A stretch of 46,259 nt of DNA from Prevotella sp. (GTDB lineage: Bacteria; Bacteroidota; Bacteroidia; Bacteroidales; Bacteroidaceae). The number at the start of each line of letters is the position of its first letter. The stretch's first letter is position 1. The notes beneath the pieces were generated by a model that saw only the letters and a list, made by a program, of their open reading frames with translations, was not told the DNA's origin and made no database searches. The translations under genes were made by a program, and so were the position numbers. The DNA is taken from NCBI GenBank assembly GCA_017412705.1, contig JAFPWS010000019.1:1-46259 (forward strand), in the 5' to 3' direction. Below, piece by piece: positions 23,084 through 30,601 of this stretch.

Positions 23084-23806
23084 TTACAGATACTGCCAAT
23101 CGTATATCAGACCTTCCACGATAGCCTTGCCTGACATGACCGATGCCCATCCTACAGGGTCAAGCCCATACCAGAGGTCATTCCAAGAGTACGTTCTGAT
23201 CTGCCATGCCAACAGCCATAGGTCGGTATTGATGCTTTCCAACTTAGTGACTACCTCGTTGGCAACATAGTACCGTTCAGCCGAGTTCAGCAGGTTCACC
23301 TTGTGTTTCTTGTTCACAGGATTGCCCTTCTCGTCGTAATCCGATACGTTGTAGCTGCCACTGGTCACCAACTGCTTCATGAACGGATAGAGACTGGCCA
23401 TCTGCGTAGCAGCGTCTGTCAGCTCATCTGATACCAGTATGGCGATAGCCGTACCCTTCAGATGACCAGGCAATGACTTCTTCACAAGATTCATGTTCTG
23501 CGGAATCTCAGTAGTCACCAGTTCTGCAGCCCTCTTAATCTGGTAGAGGTTCTGCATGGCACCCTGCGCATTCGACAGGTAGTCGAGCATCTGATCCTCC
23601 ACCTTGTGCATTCTATCCATTGCTACAGTTACAGCCGTCTCTGCAGCAATAATCTTCTTCTGTGTCTTCTCACGTTTGCTAAACAGACTGTTCAACATAG
23701 CACTTTGTGCGCCAACAGCTGCCGTCAAGGTCGGGTCGGTCTGCTGTGCAAAGCACTCATTCGAGAGTACCAGAAGGGAAATGAAACAAATCAGTTGTCT
23801 TTTCAT
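23084..23806 (-). CDS. Secreted helical conjugation protein, TraI/DUF4141-like paralog
   Basis: A 240-residue protein with a signal peptide (MKRQLICFISLLVLSNECFA). The mature protein is helical (REKTQKKIIAAETAVTVAMD) and ends GWASVMSGKAIVEGLIYDWQ, which mirrors SWAAYFTGKNMVEGLINDWE at the end of the transfer protein at 40623; the NLLNSAERYYVANEVVTKLE segment also aligns with its NFIDRYERLTLANRIYTHLL. The two are therefore paralogs. In the Bacteroides transfer system such proteins are periplasmic and may play the part of VirB5. This copy sits in the DNA-processing operon rather than the transfer operon, 3 nt ahead of the zinc-finger gene. Confidence 0.7.
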   Translation of the reverse strand: MKRQLICFISLLVLSNECFAQQTDPTLTAAVGAQSAMLNSLFSKREKTQKKIIAAETAVTVAMDRMHKVEDQMLDYLSNAQGAMQNLYQIKRAAELVTTEIPQNMNLVKKSLPGHLKGTAIAILVSDELTDAATQMASLYPFMKQLVTSGSYNVSDYDEKGNPVNKKHKVNLLNSAERYYVANEVVTKLESINTDLWLLAWQIRTYSWNDLWYGLDPVGWASVMSGKAIVEGLIYDWQYL

Positions 23807-23819
23807 CGTCTTTCTGTTT

Positions 23820-25016
23820 TTAGAGTTTCATACCTTTAGCCCTATCCTCTGCCAGCTTCTCGTTGCGCTGGTACTTGTTGGCCAGAGCCAGTGGTTCCAT
23901 CGGTTTATTCATAGCCTGGTCGTTCCAGTCCTTGAAAGCCTTGGCAGGCTTCCACTCAGCCACACGAGGGTTCACCTCCATGAACTTGGTCAGCTCATGT
24001 ATCGATGCTGTTGCTGCATCCATCACATGCTCCTGGCCTTTGACAGTCAGATGGACCTCCTCGTTTGTCTTTGAAATATTGAAATGAACGCCGTCCAACA
24101 GTCCTGCCATACGGATGCCATAGATACGTCCGTTCAGGTCGTTGTCACAACAATCAACCGCCTTAGCCTGACCATAGTGACGCATGATGCCGGAAAACTG
24201 CTGATTGGAGAACGAACCGCCAAGCGACACAAAAACGGAACTTTCCTTCTCAATCTTCTGGCGGTTGAGTTGATAAAAGGCCATGATGTCATAGCCACTT
24301 TCCCCAAAGAACACGTTCTTCACGTTATCGGGATTGCCATCTGACATATCCACGATCCATGCGGCAGAGGAAGAATTTGTTCCGGCGGCCTTGCTCTTAT
24401 AGCCCTTATAGCCTCGAATCTCATAACCAGCCACTTCATCAGATCCAGGCACCTTGTAGGGGAAGCCCAGATTGAAGTTGTCGTAGTTCTTGGCCTGAAG
24501 GTCTTTGATACGGACAAGGAACGGAGCGAACACCTCCACCGTTTCCTGACGGATGCCGCGAGGCTCGAAGTAGCTCATCACATGATGCATGTGTTCCGTT
24601 GCAGGAGTCACCTCCCAGCGATTCGGGTCAAACGGCTGATTATCCTTGTAGCCAGCTTTCTCCAGATACTTACTGTCACCATAGTCGGGAATAGGCTCAT
24701 TGGCAAATTTTGCCATCACCTTCTGGGCTTTTTCCCATTTGTCCTTCCCAGATTCTGAAAAACTGTTGATATTCTCCATGATCAAGTCTACTACATCACC
24801 GCCTTTTGCTCCACTCCGATGGAAATAGAGCTGGCTGACCTTTGATTTCGGATTACTGATGACCAAGGTGTCAGTGTTACCACCCCTGCCGTCTGGCAAG
24901 GCCATCTCGATATACTTGCCTACACCAGCCTCTCTTTTCAACCGGTAGCCCAGGGAATAGGCGATGTCATCCACACCTACCTTCTCTTTGAGGGCCTTGA
25001 AACTTGCATTTGTCAT
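23820..25016 (-). CDS. Toprim-domain primase-like protein (DUF3991 type)
   Basis: A 398-residue protein. The N-terminal part (GVDDIAYSLGYRLKREAGVG; YFHRSGAKGGDVVDLIMENI) resembles the region that replaces the zinc-binding domain in plasmid and element primases (DUF3991). Residues about 233-330 are a Toprim domain, with the glutamate in FFGES (E239) and the acidic pair in DCCDND (D291, D293). No helicase domain follows. It probably makes primers or handles the transferred single strand; mobile-element primases are sometimes sent into the recipient. It ends RAKGMKL, similar to the tails of the proteins at 26614 and 27975. Same operon as the ArdC-like gene, 17 nt downstream of it. Confidence 0.8.
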   Translation of the reverse strand: MTNASFKALKEKVGVDDIAYSLGYRLKREAGVGKYIEMALPDGRGGNTDTLVISNPKSKVSQLYFHRSGAKGGDVVDLIMENINSFSESGKDKWEKAQKVMAKFANEPIPDYGDSKYLEKAGYKDNQPFDPNRWEVTPATEHMHHVMSYFEPRGIRQETVEVFAPFLVRIKDLQAKNYDNFNLGFPYKVPGSDEVAGYEIRGYKGYKSKAAGTNSSSAAWIVDMSDGNPDNVKNVFFGESGYDIMAFYQLNRQKIEKESSVFVSLGGSFSNQQFSGIMRHYGQAKAVDCCDNDLNGRIYGIRMAGLLDGVHFNISKTNEEVHLTVKGQEHVMDAATASIHELTKFMEVNPRVAEWKPAKAFKDWNDQAMNKPMEPLALANKYQRNEKLAEDRAKGMKL

Positions 25017-25033
25017 ACTCCTCCTAATTTCAG

Positions 25034-26359
25034 TTAACCTACTTTATAACCTCTTGTCTGGTGCTGAGTCAGCTTACTGATGTCAGCGGCATAGCTGCTG
25101 TTCAGAGTCGTGGTCAACAGCCGTTCCTTCTCCTTACCTTCCGGCAGAGAGAAGTAGCGGATGCCTATCTCACGGGCAATAGGCTTCATCTCCAGTTCTG
25201 TACCATTCAGCGAGGCACGGGCTGCAAACTCACCGTTCTTCTGCTTGACGATGGCAGCGTTCTCGAAGTTGGCACCTGCAGGCTCCAGCTTTGTACCCTT
25301 CCTGTCAAGGACGGGAGTCTCACCGAGGGCAATCTTCTGCTCATCAATCTTCTCCAACAGCATGTTTGAAGCCTTGTTCACATCAGAGAGAATACTAAGA
25401 ATGATCTTTGGGTTCTCCCGCAGGTTCTGAATCCACCCTTGGATATAGGCGGTGTTGTTATCGAGGATGCGCTTGTCGAAGCCGAGAGAGTTACCGACAA
25501 CAGCAGCAGTCATTTCCGCCACATATTCCTCATGGCCATACTGGGTATCTCCGAACTGCTTACCCTTGACACGGTTCAGGCGCTCAGGCGTACCCGTCGA
25601 GTGAGTGGCCTCATGGAGAAACGTTGAGTAGTATTCCATACCATCCTTATAGATTTCCTCCGGCGTACTGCTGATGTTGAACTGTGACTTCATCGGAATG
25701 ACGATACGGTCTTTCGAGGGAGAGAAGGATGCACCAGAAGCCATCTGGTCATACTGCACAGGGCAGAGCCATTCCTGACGCTGGAGCATACGGTCAATGG
25801 CTGCATTGACATACATTCCCTTGTCATCACGCAGTTCGGGAGCCTTGAAACGTTCCTGAAGCTTTGCATATTTCTCAGGATTGACCTCTGCAAGATTCGT
25901 CTGATCGACGTTGAACTCCTTATATACACGGAGGATGGGCGTAGATGTCAGTGCATTACGCTCCTCCTTGGTCATCATATCGATGTCGCTGCGGTCAACC
26001 TTCTTGCCGTTTTGGTCTTTGTAGAGCATGTCCCAGAAGATGACAGGCATGGACTCCGCACCCTTGTTGATGCGAAGTCCCATGTTCTGTGCTTGCAGGA
26101 AAGTCATATAGAGCGGCATCTTGTAGCCGTTCATGGCGGTGTCGAGCTGGAGGAAGAAGGAGTTGCCACCATTCAGGGTTCCGCTGGCGATGTTCTGCGG
26201 AAGGCCGTAGCCTCCTGTTCCGTCAATCCACCCCTTCTTCCAATGGCTCTCCTTCATTTCCTCCATCCGGGCTATCATCATGTCGGCAAACTTCTCGATA
26301 GCAAGCTGCGTCTGCGGCTTGCTGTCGCTATGCTTATGATAATTCTTTCCGTTCTGCAT
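25034..26359 (-). CDS. ArdC-like antirestriction protein (ssDNA-binding plus metalloprotease)
   Basis: A 441-residue protein. Residues about 15-145 match the ArdC N-terminal ssDNA-binding domain (GLPQNIASGTLNGGNSFFLQ; YMTFLQAQNMGLRINKGAES). Residues about 200-330 are the linked zinc metallopeptidase-like domain with HEATH at 249-253 and a downstream EEYVAEM (E282) as likely third ligand. ArdC proteins protect incoming plasmid DNA from restriction enzymes in the recipient. The last ~75 residues (NGEFAARASLNGTELEMKPI; IGIRYFSLPEGKEKERLLTT) are a module shared with the MutS-like protein at 20475. It lies in the operon directly after the 68-residue gene. Confidence 0.85.
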   Translation of the reverse strand: MQNGKNYHKHSDSKPQTQLAIEKFADMMIARMEEMKESHWKKGWIDGTGGYGLPQNIASGTLNGGNSFFLQLDTAMNGYKMPLYMTFLQAQNMGLRINKGAESMPVIFWDMLYKDQNGKKVDRSDIDMMTKEERNALTSTPILRVYKEFNVDQTNLAEVNPEKYAKLQERFKAPELRDDKGMYVNAAIDRMLQRQEWLCPVQYDQMASGASFSPSKDRIVIPMKSQFNISSTPEEIYKDGMEYYSTFLHEATHSTGTPERLNRVKGKQFGDTQYGHEEYVAEMTAAVVGNSLGFDKRILDNNTAYIQGWIQNLRENPKIILSILSDVNKASNMLLEKIDEQKIALGETPVLDRKGTKLEPAGANFENAAIVKQKNGEFAARASLNGTELEMKPIAREIGIRYFSLPEGKEKERLLTTTLNSSYAADISKLTQHQTRGYKVG

Positions 26360-26365
26360 ACCTAA

Positions 26366-26572
26366 TTAAGCTGTTGCCTGTAACTCCATAGCCTTTGCAT
26401 CTGTCATTTCCACGAACAGTTCGGCATTGTCCTCAGTTGGTTCCTCACCATGATCCTGGCACCACTGCTTGTACTCATCGGCATCGTCGCCTTTCATTAC
26501 GAAGTCGAGCCAGCCAATCTTACCATCCTGCTTCATCTGCACCAGTTCATCGTAACTTTTATTCTGTTCCAT
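26366..26572 (-). CDS. Small acidic protein of conjugative elements
   Basis: A 68-residue protein (MEQNKSYDELVQMKQDGKIG, WLDFVMKGDDADEYKQWCQD). It is acidic, with no signal or membrane segment. I believe near-identical short proteins accompany ArdC-like genes in other Bacteroidota elements; the function is not known to me. It lies 6 nt before the ArdC-like gene and 42 nt after the DUF4099-like gene. Acidic small proteins of this kind can be DNA mimics, but nothing in the sequence proves it. Confidence 0.7.
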   Translation of the reverse strand: MEQNKSYDELVQMKQDGKIGWLDFVMKGDDADEYKQWCQDHGEEPTEDNAELFVEMTDAKAMELQATA

Positions 26573-26613
26573 TGTGTTCTTGCTTTAATGATTAAACCTG
26601 TTGATGATTCTCT

Positions 26614-27567
26614 TTATAGCTTCAGTCCCAGACTGGTTTCCTGCTTCACCCCCATCTTCTCGTTGATTTCGGGAGTGAGGTACTTGGCTGCCAGCTGCTG
26701 ACGGGTAGCCGTCTTGGTATGGAACAGCGCATAGCCGTCATCGAAGCTCAGTTCCTTCTTGGGCGTGATGCCACGGTCGCCCATATCGGCAGAGATACGC
26801 CACTTGTTGTCCGCGTCTTTTGAGACACGGATATCCTTGATCTCTGCTCCTTCGGGCAGTTTGAACTGTTCGTAGTGTGAAGCGAGGTGAAGACGCTGAC
26901 CAAAATTCTTCTCCACAAGCTGGGAAGGAGTGGTCACACGGTCGAAATAAGCATTCAGGTCATGGTTGGGGAGCGTTGTTGACATCTTCTGCTCACCCAC
27001 CTGGGCGTAGAGCATCCACTTTCCAAAGTTCTGGCTTTGTTCGTTAGCCTCCTTATAGACGTTCATCTTGTCGATGACGCGACCATCGGAAAGCGTGTTG
27101 GAAGCTTTGTATTCCTCAACAGGAATCTGCTTCATCAGCTTGGTGGGGTAGTAGGTCTGCATCAGCTGTTCCACTGTGCGTTCCTTCTTGCTGTAGGCGG
27201 CAACATCCTCTGGAGTCATCTTCTGTGGATGCAGTTCCTTGCCGTCAATCTTGGCGGTAAAGAACCAGTCCTCCGGATTCTTGTTCGACTGGTAGGCATG
27301 GGCATGAGTGACCTTGCCACCATTGACAGTCACCATCTGCGGCTCACGGTGCTGCTTCTCGCCCTGCTGCTCTTCCTTCTTGGGAGCTTCAGCGGCAGAC
27401 TGCTGCTTGCCGTCAGCCTTCTTCTCAGTCTTGGTGGATGACTCTTTCGGCTCCTCCTCTGATGTGGATGCGGCCTTATTCTTACTTGCAGACTTTTTCT
27501 TTAGCTGGGTTTCTGCCACGGCCTCGACGGGTTGCTGCTTAACCTCTTGATCCTTTTTCTTTGCCAT
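26614..27567 (-). CDS. DUF4099/DUF3945-like protein with repeated beta modules
   Basis: A 317-residue protein from the ATG at 27567, which has a purine-rich site upstream; 13 upstream codons are discarded. The first ~90 residues are Lys/Glu/Gln-rich and disordered (AETQLKKKSASKNKAASTSE). After that come two or three similar modules, each a beta-rich segment and a helix: WFFTAKIDGKELHPQKMTPE, WMLYAQVGEQKMSTTLPNHD and WRISADMGDRGITPKKELSF. Similar modules end the proteins at 20475 and 25034. It ends SLGLKL. Proteins of the DUF3945/DUF4099 type are frequent in Bacteroidota conjugative elements without known role. A ~200-nt structured, non-coding stretch lies just upstream. Confidence 0.65.
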   Translation of the reverse strand: MAKKKDQEVKQQPVEAVAETQLKKKSASKNKAASTSEEEPKESSTKTEKKADGKQQSAAEAPKKEEQQGEKQHREPQMVTVNGGKVTHAHAYQSNKNPEDWFFTAKIDGKELHPQKMTPEDVAAYSKKERTVEQLMQTYYPTKLMKQIPVEEYKASNTLSDGRVIDKMNVYKEANEQSQNFGKWMLYAQVGEQKMSTTLPNHDLNAYFDRVTTPSQLVEKNFGQRLHLASHYEQFKLPEGAEIKDIRVSKDADNKWRISADMGDRGITPKKELSFDDGYALFHTKTATRQQLAAKYLTPEINEKMGVKQETSLGLKL

Positions 27568-27634
27568 AATCGTTTTTATTAAAAGTTTATGAAAGGTAAA
27601 CTTCACTCAAAAACTGGGTTGTTACTCACCTGCT

Positions 27635-27850
27635 CATCAGGCGTATTTTCCCATCGATTATGCTTGGAAGCAAGGTGTTGCCACCCTACACCAATCGTTT
27701 TGCAACGTGGTTGTTGGAACCTTACCAGACCTTATTTCAAGGCCTGGCAAGGGGGAATATAAATAGAATGGCAACATTGTATTCAGGCATATCTTCAAGT
27801 GAAAATGCGCCATCGCCTATCTTTAGGCAATCAGGGAATACAATTTAAAG
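27635..27850 (-). ncRNA. Candidate structured RNA between two DUF4099-type genes
   Basis: The 407-bp gap 27568-27974 has no gene. On the minus strand 27720-27752 folds into a fully paired 14-bp hairpin: CCTT-G-CCAG-G-CCTT, loop GAAAT, AAGG-T-CTGG-T-AAGG, in which two pairs are G-U (they would be A/C mismatches on the plus strand). Next to it TTGTATTC (27776-27783) pairs with GAATACAA (27836-27843), enclosing GCAT/ATGC and GCCTA/TAGGC hairpins, a three-way junction. GGTGT/ACACC (about 27673-27692) and CCTG/CAGG (about 27629-27640) add further hairpins. CCACC/GGTGG lies upstream. No T run follows the main stems, so they are not simple terminators. I do not recognise a known RNA class. Confidence 0.55.
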
Positions 27851-27974
27851 TCCCCACCTTATGGTACTCGGATTCGGGTTACGGTGGTTATAATATTAAA
27901 GCGACCCATCAAATGGTGCAACTGATATCTTATATAATCTCTCTTACCTTATTATATATAATACAGTGGGTTGA

Positions 27975-28748
27975 TTACAGCTTCAGTCCGGAGCTGTTCT
28001 TCTCTTCTTTCTTAACGGTATTCTTTACGTTATCCTTCTTACTCTGCTCATTGACACACTTCTGGTATTCCCAGCGGTTCTCGTCCGTCTGGACATAGCC
28101 CATGTAGTCGTCATGTTCAAGGTCGTACTTGATCTTCATCTGACGGTTCCATTCATCCATATCGCCATTGACCACCTTAAAGCCCTGCTGCTCACGGAGG
28201 TCAACACCGACAACGACCTTCTGGTCACCGACATTCAGTTCAATAGGCTTGCCTTCCTGTGCCTGCTGTTTCTGGTTCGCTCCCAGCTCAATGTGGTTGA
28301 TCTTCTCCATGTCTTTAAGCTTTTCAGCAATGCGGACATGGGCGACGCTGCGCGGAATGAGAGCATTGGTCTCTTTGTCGAGCTGGATGAACTTCATCTT
28401 GCGGATGCCGTTCTCTTCCAGTTCCTTACGGATGACCTCACCGTTCTTCACACGATTCAACTCACGGGGAGTCAGACAATAGTCGTTCTGAATTTCCTTT
28501 GTACGCTGGTAGGTAAGCAGTTTGACACTACCGTCATCATCACGGCTGAGCTGAATCTTCATAGGAATGGCAATCGTCTTACCGTTCTTGGCCTTGATGC
28601 GGGCTTCGATAATGGGTGACACCCTTCCATTGATGATCGGATCAACCAAATTCTTGGGCATCGATAGGAATGCATCCCTGCTGATGCCAAGCTTCTCCAA
28701 CTTCTCATAAGGAATTTCTTCCTCTAAAAAAGAATATTTACTTATCAT
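27975..28748 (-). CDS. DUF3945/DUF4099 domain protein
   Basis: A 257-residue protein. Residues about 5-110 (EEEIPYEKLEKLGISRDAFL; IPMKIQLSRDDDGSVKLLTY) match the DUF4099 type of domain seen at the start of element-borne Bacteroidota proteins. The rest (LTPRELNRVKNGEVIRKELE; SVAHVRIAEKLKDMEKINHI) resembles DUF3945. There is no signal peptide. It is the first gene of the minus-strand DNA-processing operon, starting from the divergent promoter at 28766-28784. It ends SSGLKL, almost the same as the SLGLKL tail of the gene at 26614. The function is unknown; a nucleic-acid-linked role is likely by context. Confidence 0.7.
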   Translation of the reverse strand: MISKYSFLEEEIPYEKLEKLGISRDAFLSMPKNLVDPIINGRVSPIIEARIKAKNGKTIAIPMKIQLSRDDDGSVKLLTYQRTKEIQNDYCLTPRELNRVKNGEVIRKELEENGIRKMKFIQLDKETNALIPRSVAHVRIAEKLKDMEKINHIELGANQKQQAQEGKPIELNVGDQKVVVGVDLREQQGFKVVNGDMDEWNRQMKIKYDLEHDDYMGYVQTDENRWEYQKCVNEQSKKDNVKNTVKKEEKNSSGLKL

Positions 28749-28765
28749 ATTTGTTAAATATTGAT

Positions 28766-28784
28766 TAACTTTGCTGCAAAGTTA
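28766..28784. promoter_or_regulatory. Face-to-face divergent promoters in one palindrome
   Basis: TAACTTTG on the plus strand (28766-28773) and TAACTTTG on the minus strand (28777-28784) form the 19-bp palindrome TAACTTTGCTGCAAAGTTA. Each fits the TAnnTTTG -7 box, one for the peptidase gene at 28809 and one for the operon starting at 28748. The two polymerases would compete for the same site. Confidence 0.55.
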
Positions 28785-28808
28785 CGGACATTTTATCAGA
28801 AAAGTAAC

Positions 28809-29900
28809 ATGAGTAGAGTGTTTTTTGTGTTTTTATTACTAGAATTGGCATATATCAAGAGTTATGCCCAGTTTTTCACCATTATGCCCGATTCTGGTCA
28901 ATCAACGAGATTGGCCGATGAGACTGCCTATGGTGACAGTGTAAACATCCCTTTAGTCCTGCATTCAGACACTATAAGGACGGAAGCAGACAGTCTGATG
29001 ATGGCTAAAAGGGAAGAAAACCTGTTTCCGTCATCCAAAGGCCTTCCTATCTTGATAGAAAAGAGAGTGCCGGTATTTGGACACGTGAGAAACAACCCCC
29101 TTTTGCAGCTTCTCGAACAACGGGTGACGGTCTGCCTCCCCTTGGATTATATGACTGTCAACTCCAGATACGGCTACCGAAAGGATCCTATATATAGATG
29201 TGAGCGTTTCCATGACGGTATAGACTTGAAATGTAACTATGGCAATGTATATGCTATGATGCCAGGTATCGTCAAGGAGGTTCATCGCGGCAACAGGGGC
29301 TACGGGAACTATGTCATTCTCCAACATGGAAGTATCGAGTGCCTGTATGGACATCTGAGCGTCATCGTCGTTAAAGAGCATGATGTTGTAGAAGCAGGCG
29401 ACATCGTGGCGATCTCTGGAAATACAGGAAAATCGACGGGGCCACACCTCCATTTGCGGCTGAGGAAAGACGGGAAAAGCATCGACCCGCAGCCCTTTGT
29501 CAACTATCTGAATGACTATATCGATGACCTTCAGGAAAGGATAGCGACCTTGAAGTTCGGTGGAAAGCCTGACAGGGAACTGAATATCGAGAATCTTGCC
29601 AGAGTATTGGAACAATACCATGTCAAATATCCCAAGATAGTCATTGCCCAATCCCTTTTGGAAACGGGCTACTACACGTCGCGGGTTTGCTGGGAGTGCA
29701 AGAACCTTTTTGGCCTGCGCCGTCCAAGTGATGGCAGCTACTATAAGTTCGACCGATGGGAGGACAGCGTGAAAGCTTATCGGGACTATGTGCAGTATAA
29801 GTACAAGGGTGGTGACTATCTCCAGTTCCTCAACCGAATCGGCTATGCAGAGGATAAGTCGTATGTCCTGAAGGTGCGCCAGATTGCCAAAACCTTATAA
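28809..29900 (+). CDS. Secreted M23 endopeptidase/glucosaminidase, conjugation-associated
   Basis: A 363-residue protein from the ATG at 28809 (signal peptide MSRVFFVFLLLELAYIKSYA). Residues about 118-225 are a LytM/M23 metallopeptidase with all ligands visible: HDGID (H135, D139) and HLH (H213, H215). Residues about 262-363 are a glucosaminidase/lysozyme-like domain (YPKIVIAQSLLETGYYTSRV, likely catalytic E285; NLFGLRR). Cutting both peptide and glycan bonds, it would open the peptidoglycan for the secretion channel. It is the only plus-strand gene of the element body and ends 3 bases before the oppositely oriented traX stop codon. Confidence 0.9.
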   Translation: MSRVFFVFLLLELAYIKSYAQFFTIMPDSGQSTRLADETAYGDSVNIPLVLHSDTIRTEADSLMMAKREENLFPSSKGLPILIEKRVPVFGHVRNNPLLQLLEQRVTVCLPLDYMTVNSRYGYRKDPIYRCERFHDGIDLKCNYGNVYAMMPGIVKEVHRGNRGYGNYVILQHGSIECLYGHLSVIVVKEHDVVEAGDIVAISGNTGKSTGPHLHLRLRKDGKSIDPQPFVNYLNDYIDDLQERIATLKFGGKPDRELNIENLARVLEQYHVKYPKIVIAQSLLETGYYTSRVCWECKNLFGLRRPSDGSYYKFDRWEDSVKAYRDYVQYKYKGGDYLQFLNRIGYAEDKSYVLKVRQIAKTL

Positions 29901-29903
29901 CGG

Positions 29904-30539
29904 CTATCTGAGCCAGTATATCAGCATCAGGTGTAAGGGGTAGAAGGCATAGAAAGCATATTTCATGGCCTTCCCCCTTATAAATCCTCGTTCACCGTTG
30001 TAGAGCCAGATGACGGAAAAGGCCATCATGATACCGATGATGCCGTATTCATACATCAGTGGTATGCCGAAAAGCGTCTGTATGTCAGGTCTGCCACGGA
30101 ACATATAGAAGATAAGCACCAGCCCATATCCTTTCCAAGAGTAGTCTGTGTCAACGAGCAAGGTGACAAGTCCAAGGAGTGTAACAGACACCGCTATTGC
30201 CCAATGTTGTTTCAGATTCTCAATGGCATACAATCCCAAGAGTCCTGTCAACAGCGTAAACAGGACATTATGACTGCCATCATGGTTCAGCATCAGCCAG
30301 GGAATCTCCGATACCAAGGCAAAAGCAAAGAGGCTCAGCATATACTTCTGTCTGTTCCTTGAATAGACAAAGCCCTCTGCCAACAGGAAGGCGAATGTCG
30401 GGAAAGCAATACGTCCGACAGTCCGCATCAGTTCATAGAAATACGGATTGGAACAACCATAGTAATAGGCCACATGGTCTATAGTCATTGAGAGCATGGC
30501 GATAATCTTCAGCCAGCTCCCACTAAGATCTTTCGTCAT
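29904..30539 (-). CDS. traX: TraX family membrane protein
   Basis: A 211-residue integral membrane protein with about seven hydrophobic segments. The start WLKIIAMLSMTIDHVAYYYG and the following RIAFPTFAFLLAEGFVYSRN match the TraX family, whose best-known member N-acetylates F pilin; many bacterial homologues have other or unknown acyl substrates. The gene follows the terminator of the transfer operon at 30562-30591 by only 22 bases, so it is expressed by readthrough or from a promoter overlapping that hairpin. It converges with the peptidase gene. Confidence 0.85.
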   Translation of the reverse strand: MTKDLSGSWLKIIAMLSMTIDHVAYYYGCSNPYFYELMRTVGRIAFPTFAFLLAEGFVYSRNRQKYMLSLFAFALVSEIPWLMLNHDGSHNVLFTLLTGLLGLYAIENLKQHWAIAVSVTLLGLVTLLVDTDYSWKGYGLVLIFYMFRGRPDIQTLFGIPLMYEYGIIGIMMAFSVIWLYNGERGFIRGKAMKYAFYAFYPLHLMLIYWLR

Positions 30540-30561
30540 TTCGTTATCCTAAAAAGTATTC

Positions 30562-30591
30562 AAAAAAGGCTGTCAGAAAAAACCGACAGCC
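30562..30591 (-). terminator. Rho-independent terminator of the transfer operon
   Basis: On the minus strand GGCTGTC pairs with GACAGCC (arms 30585-30591 and 30568-30574) and is followed by TTTTTT. It lies 11 bases beyond the XRE regulator stop codon and closes the long tra operon. Confidence 0.85.
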
Positions 30592-30601
30592 CATTCATAT
30601 C

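Noticed and set aside
27620-27645. CTGATGA on the minus strand, resembling the hammerhead ribozyme core
   Set aside because: No CGAAA partner or suitable stems; the bases form a simple CCTG/CAGG hairpin instead.
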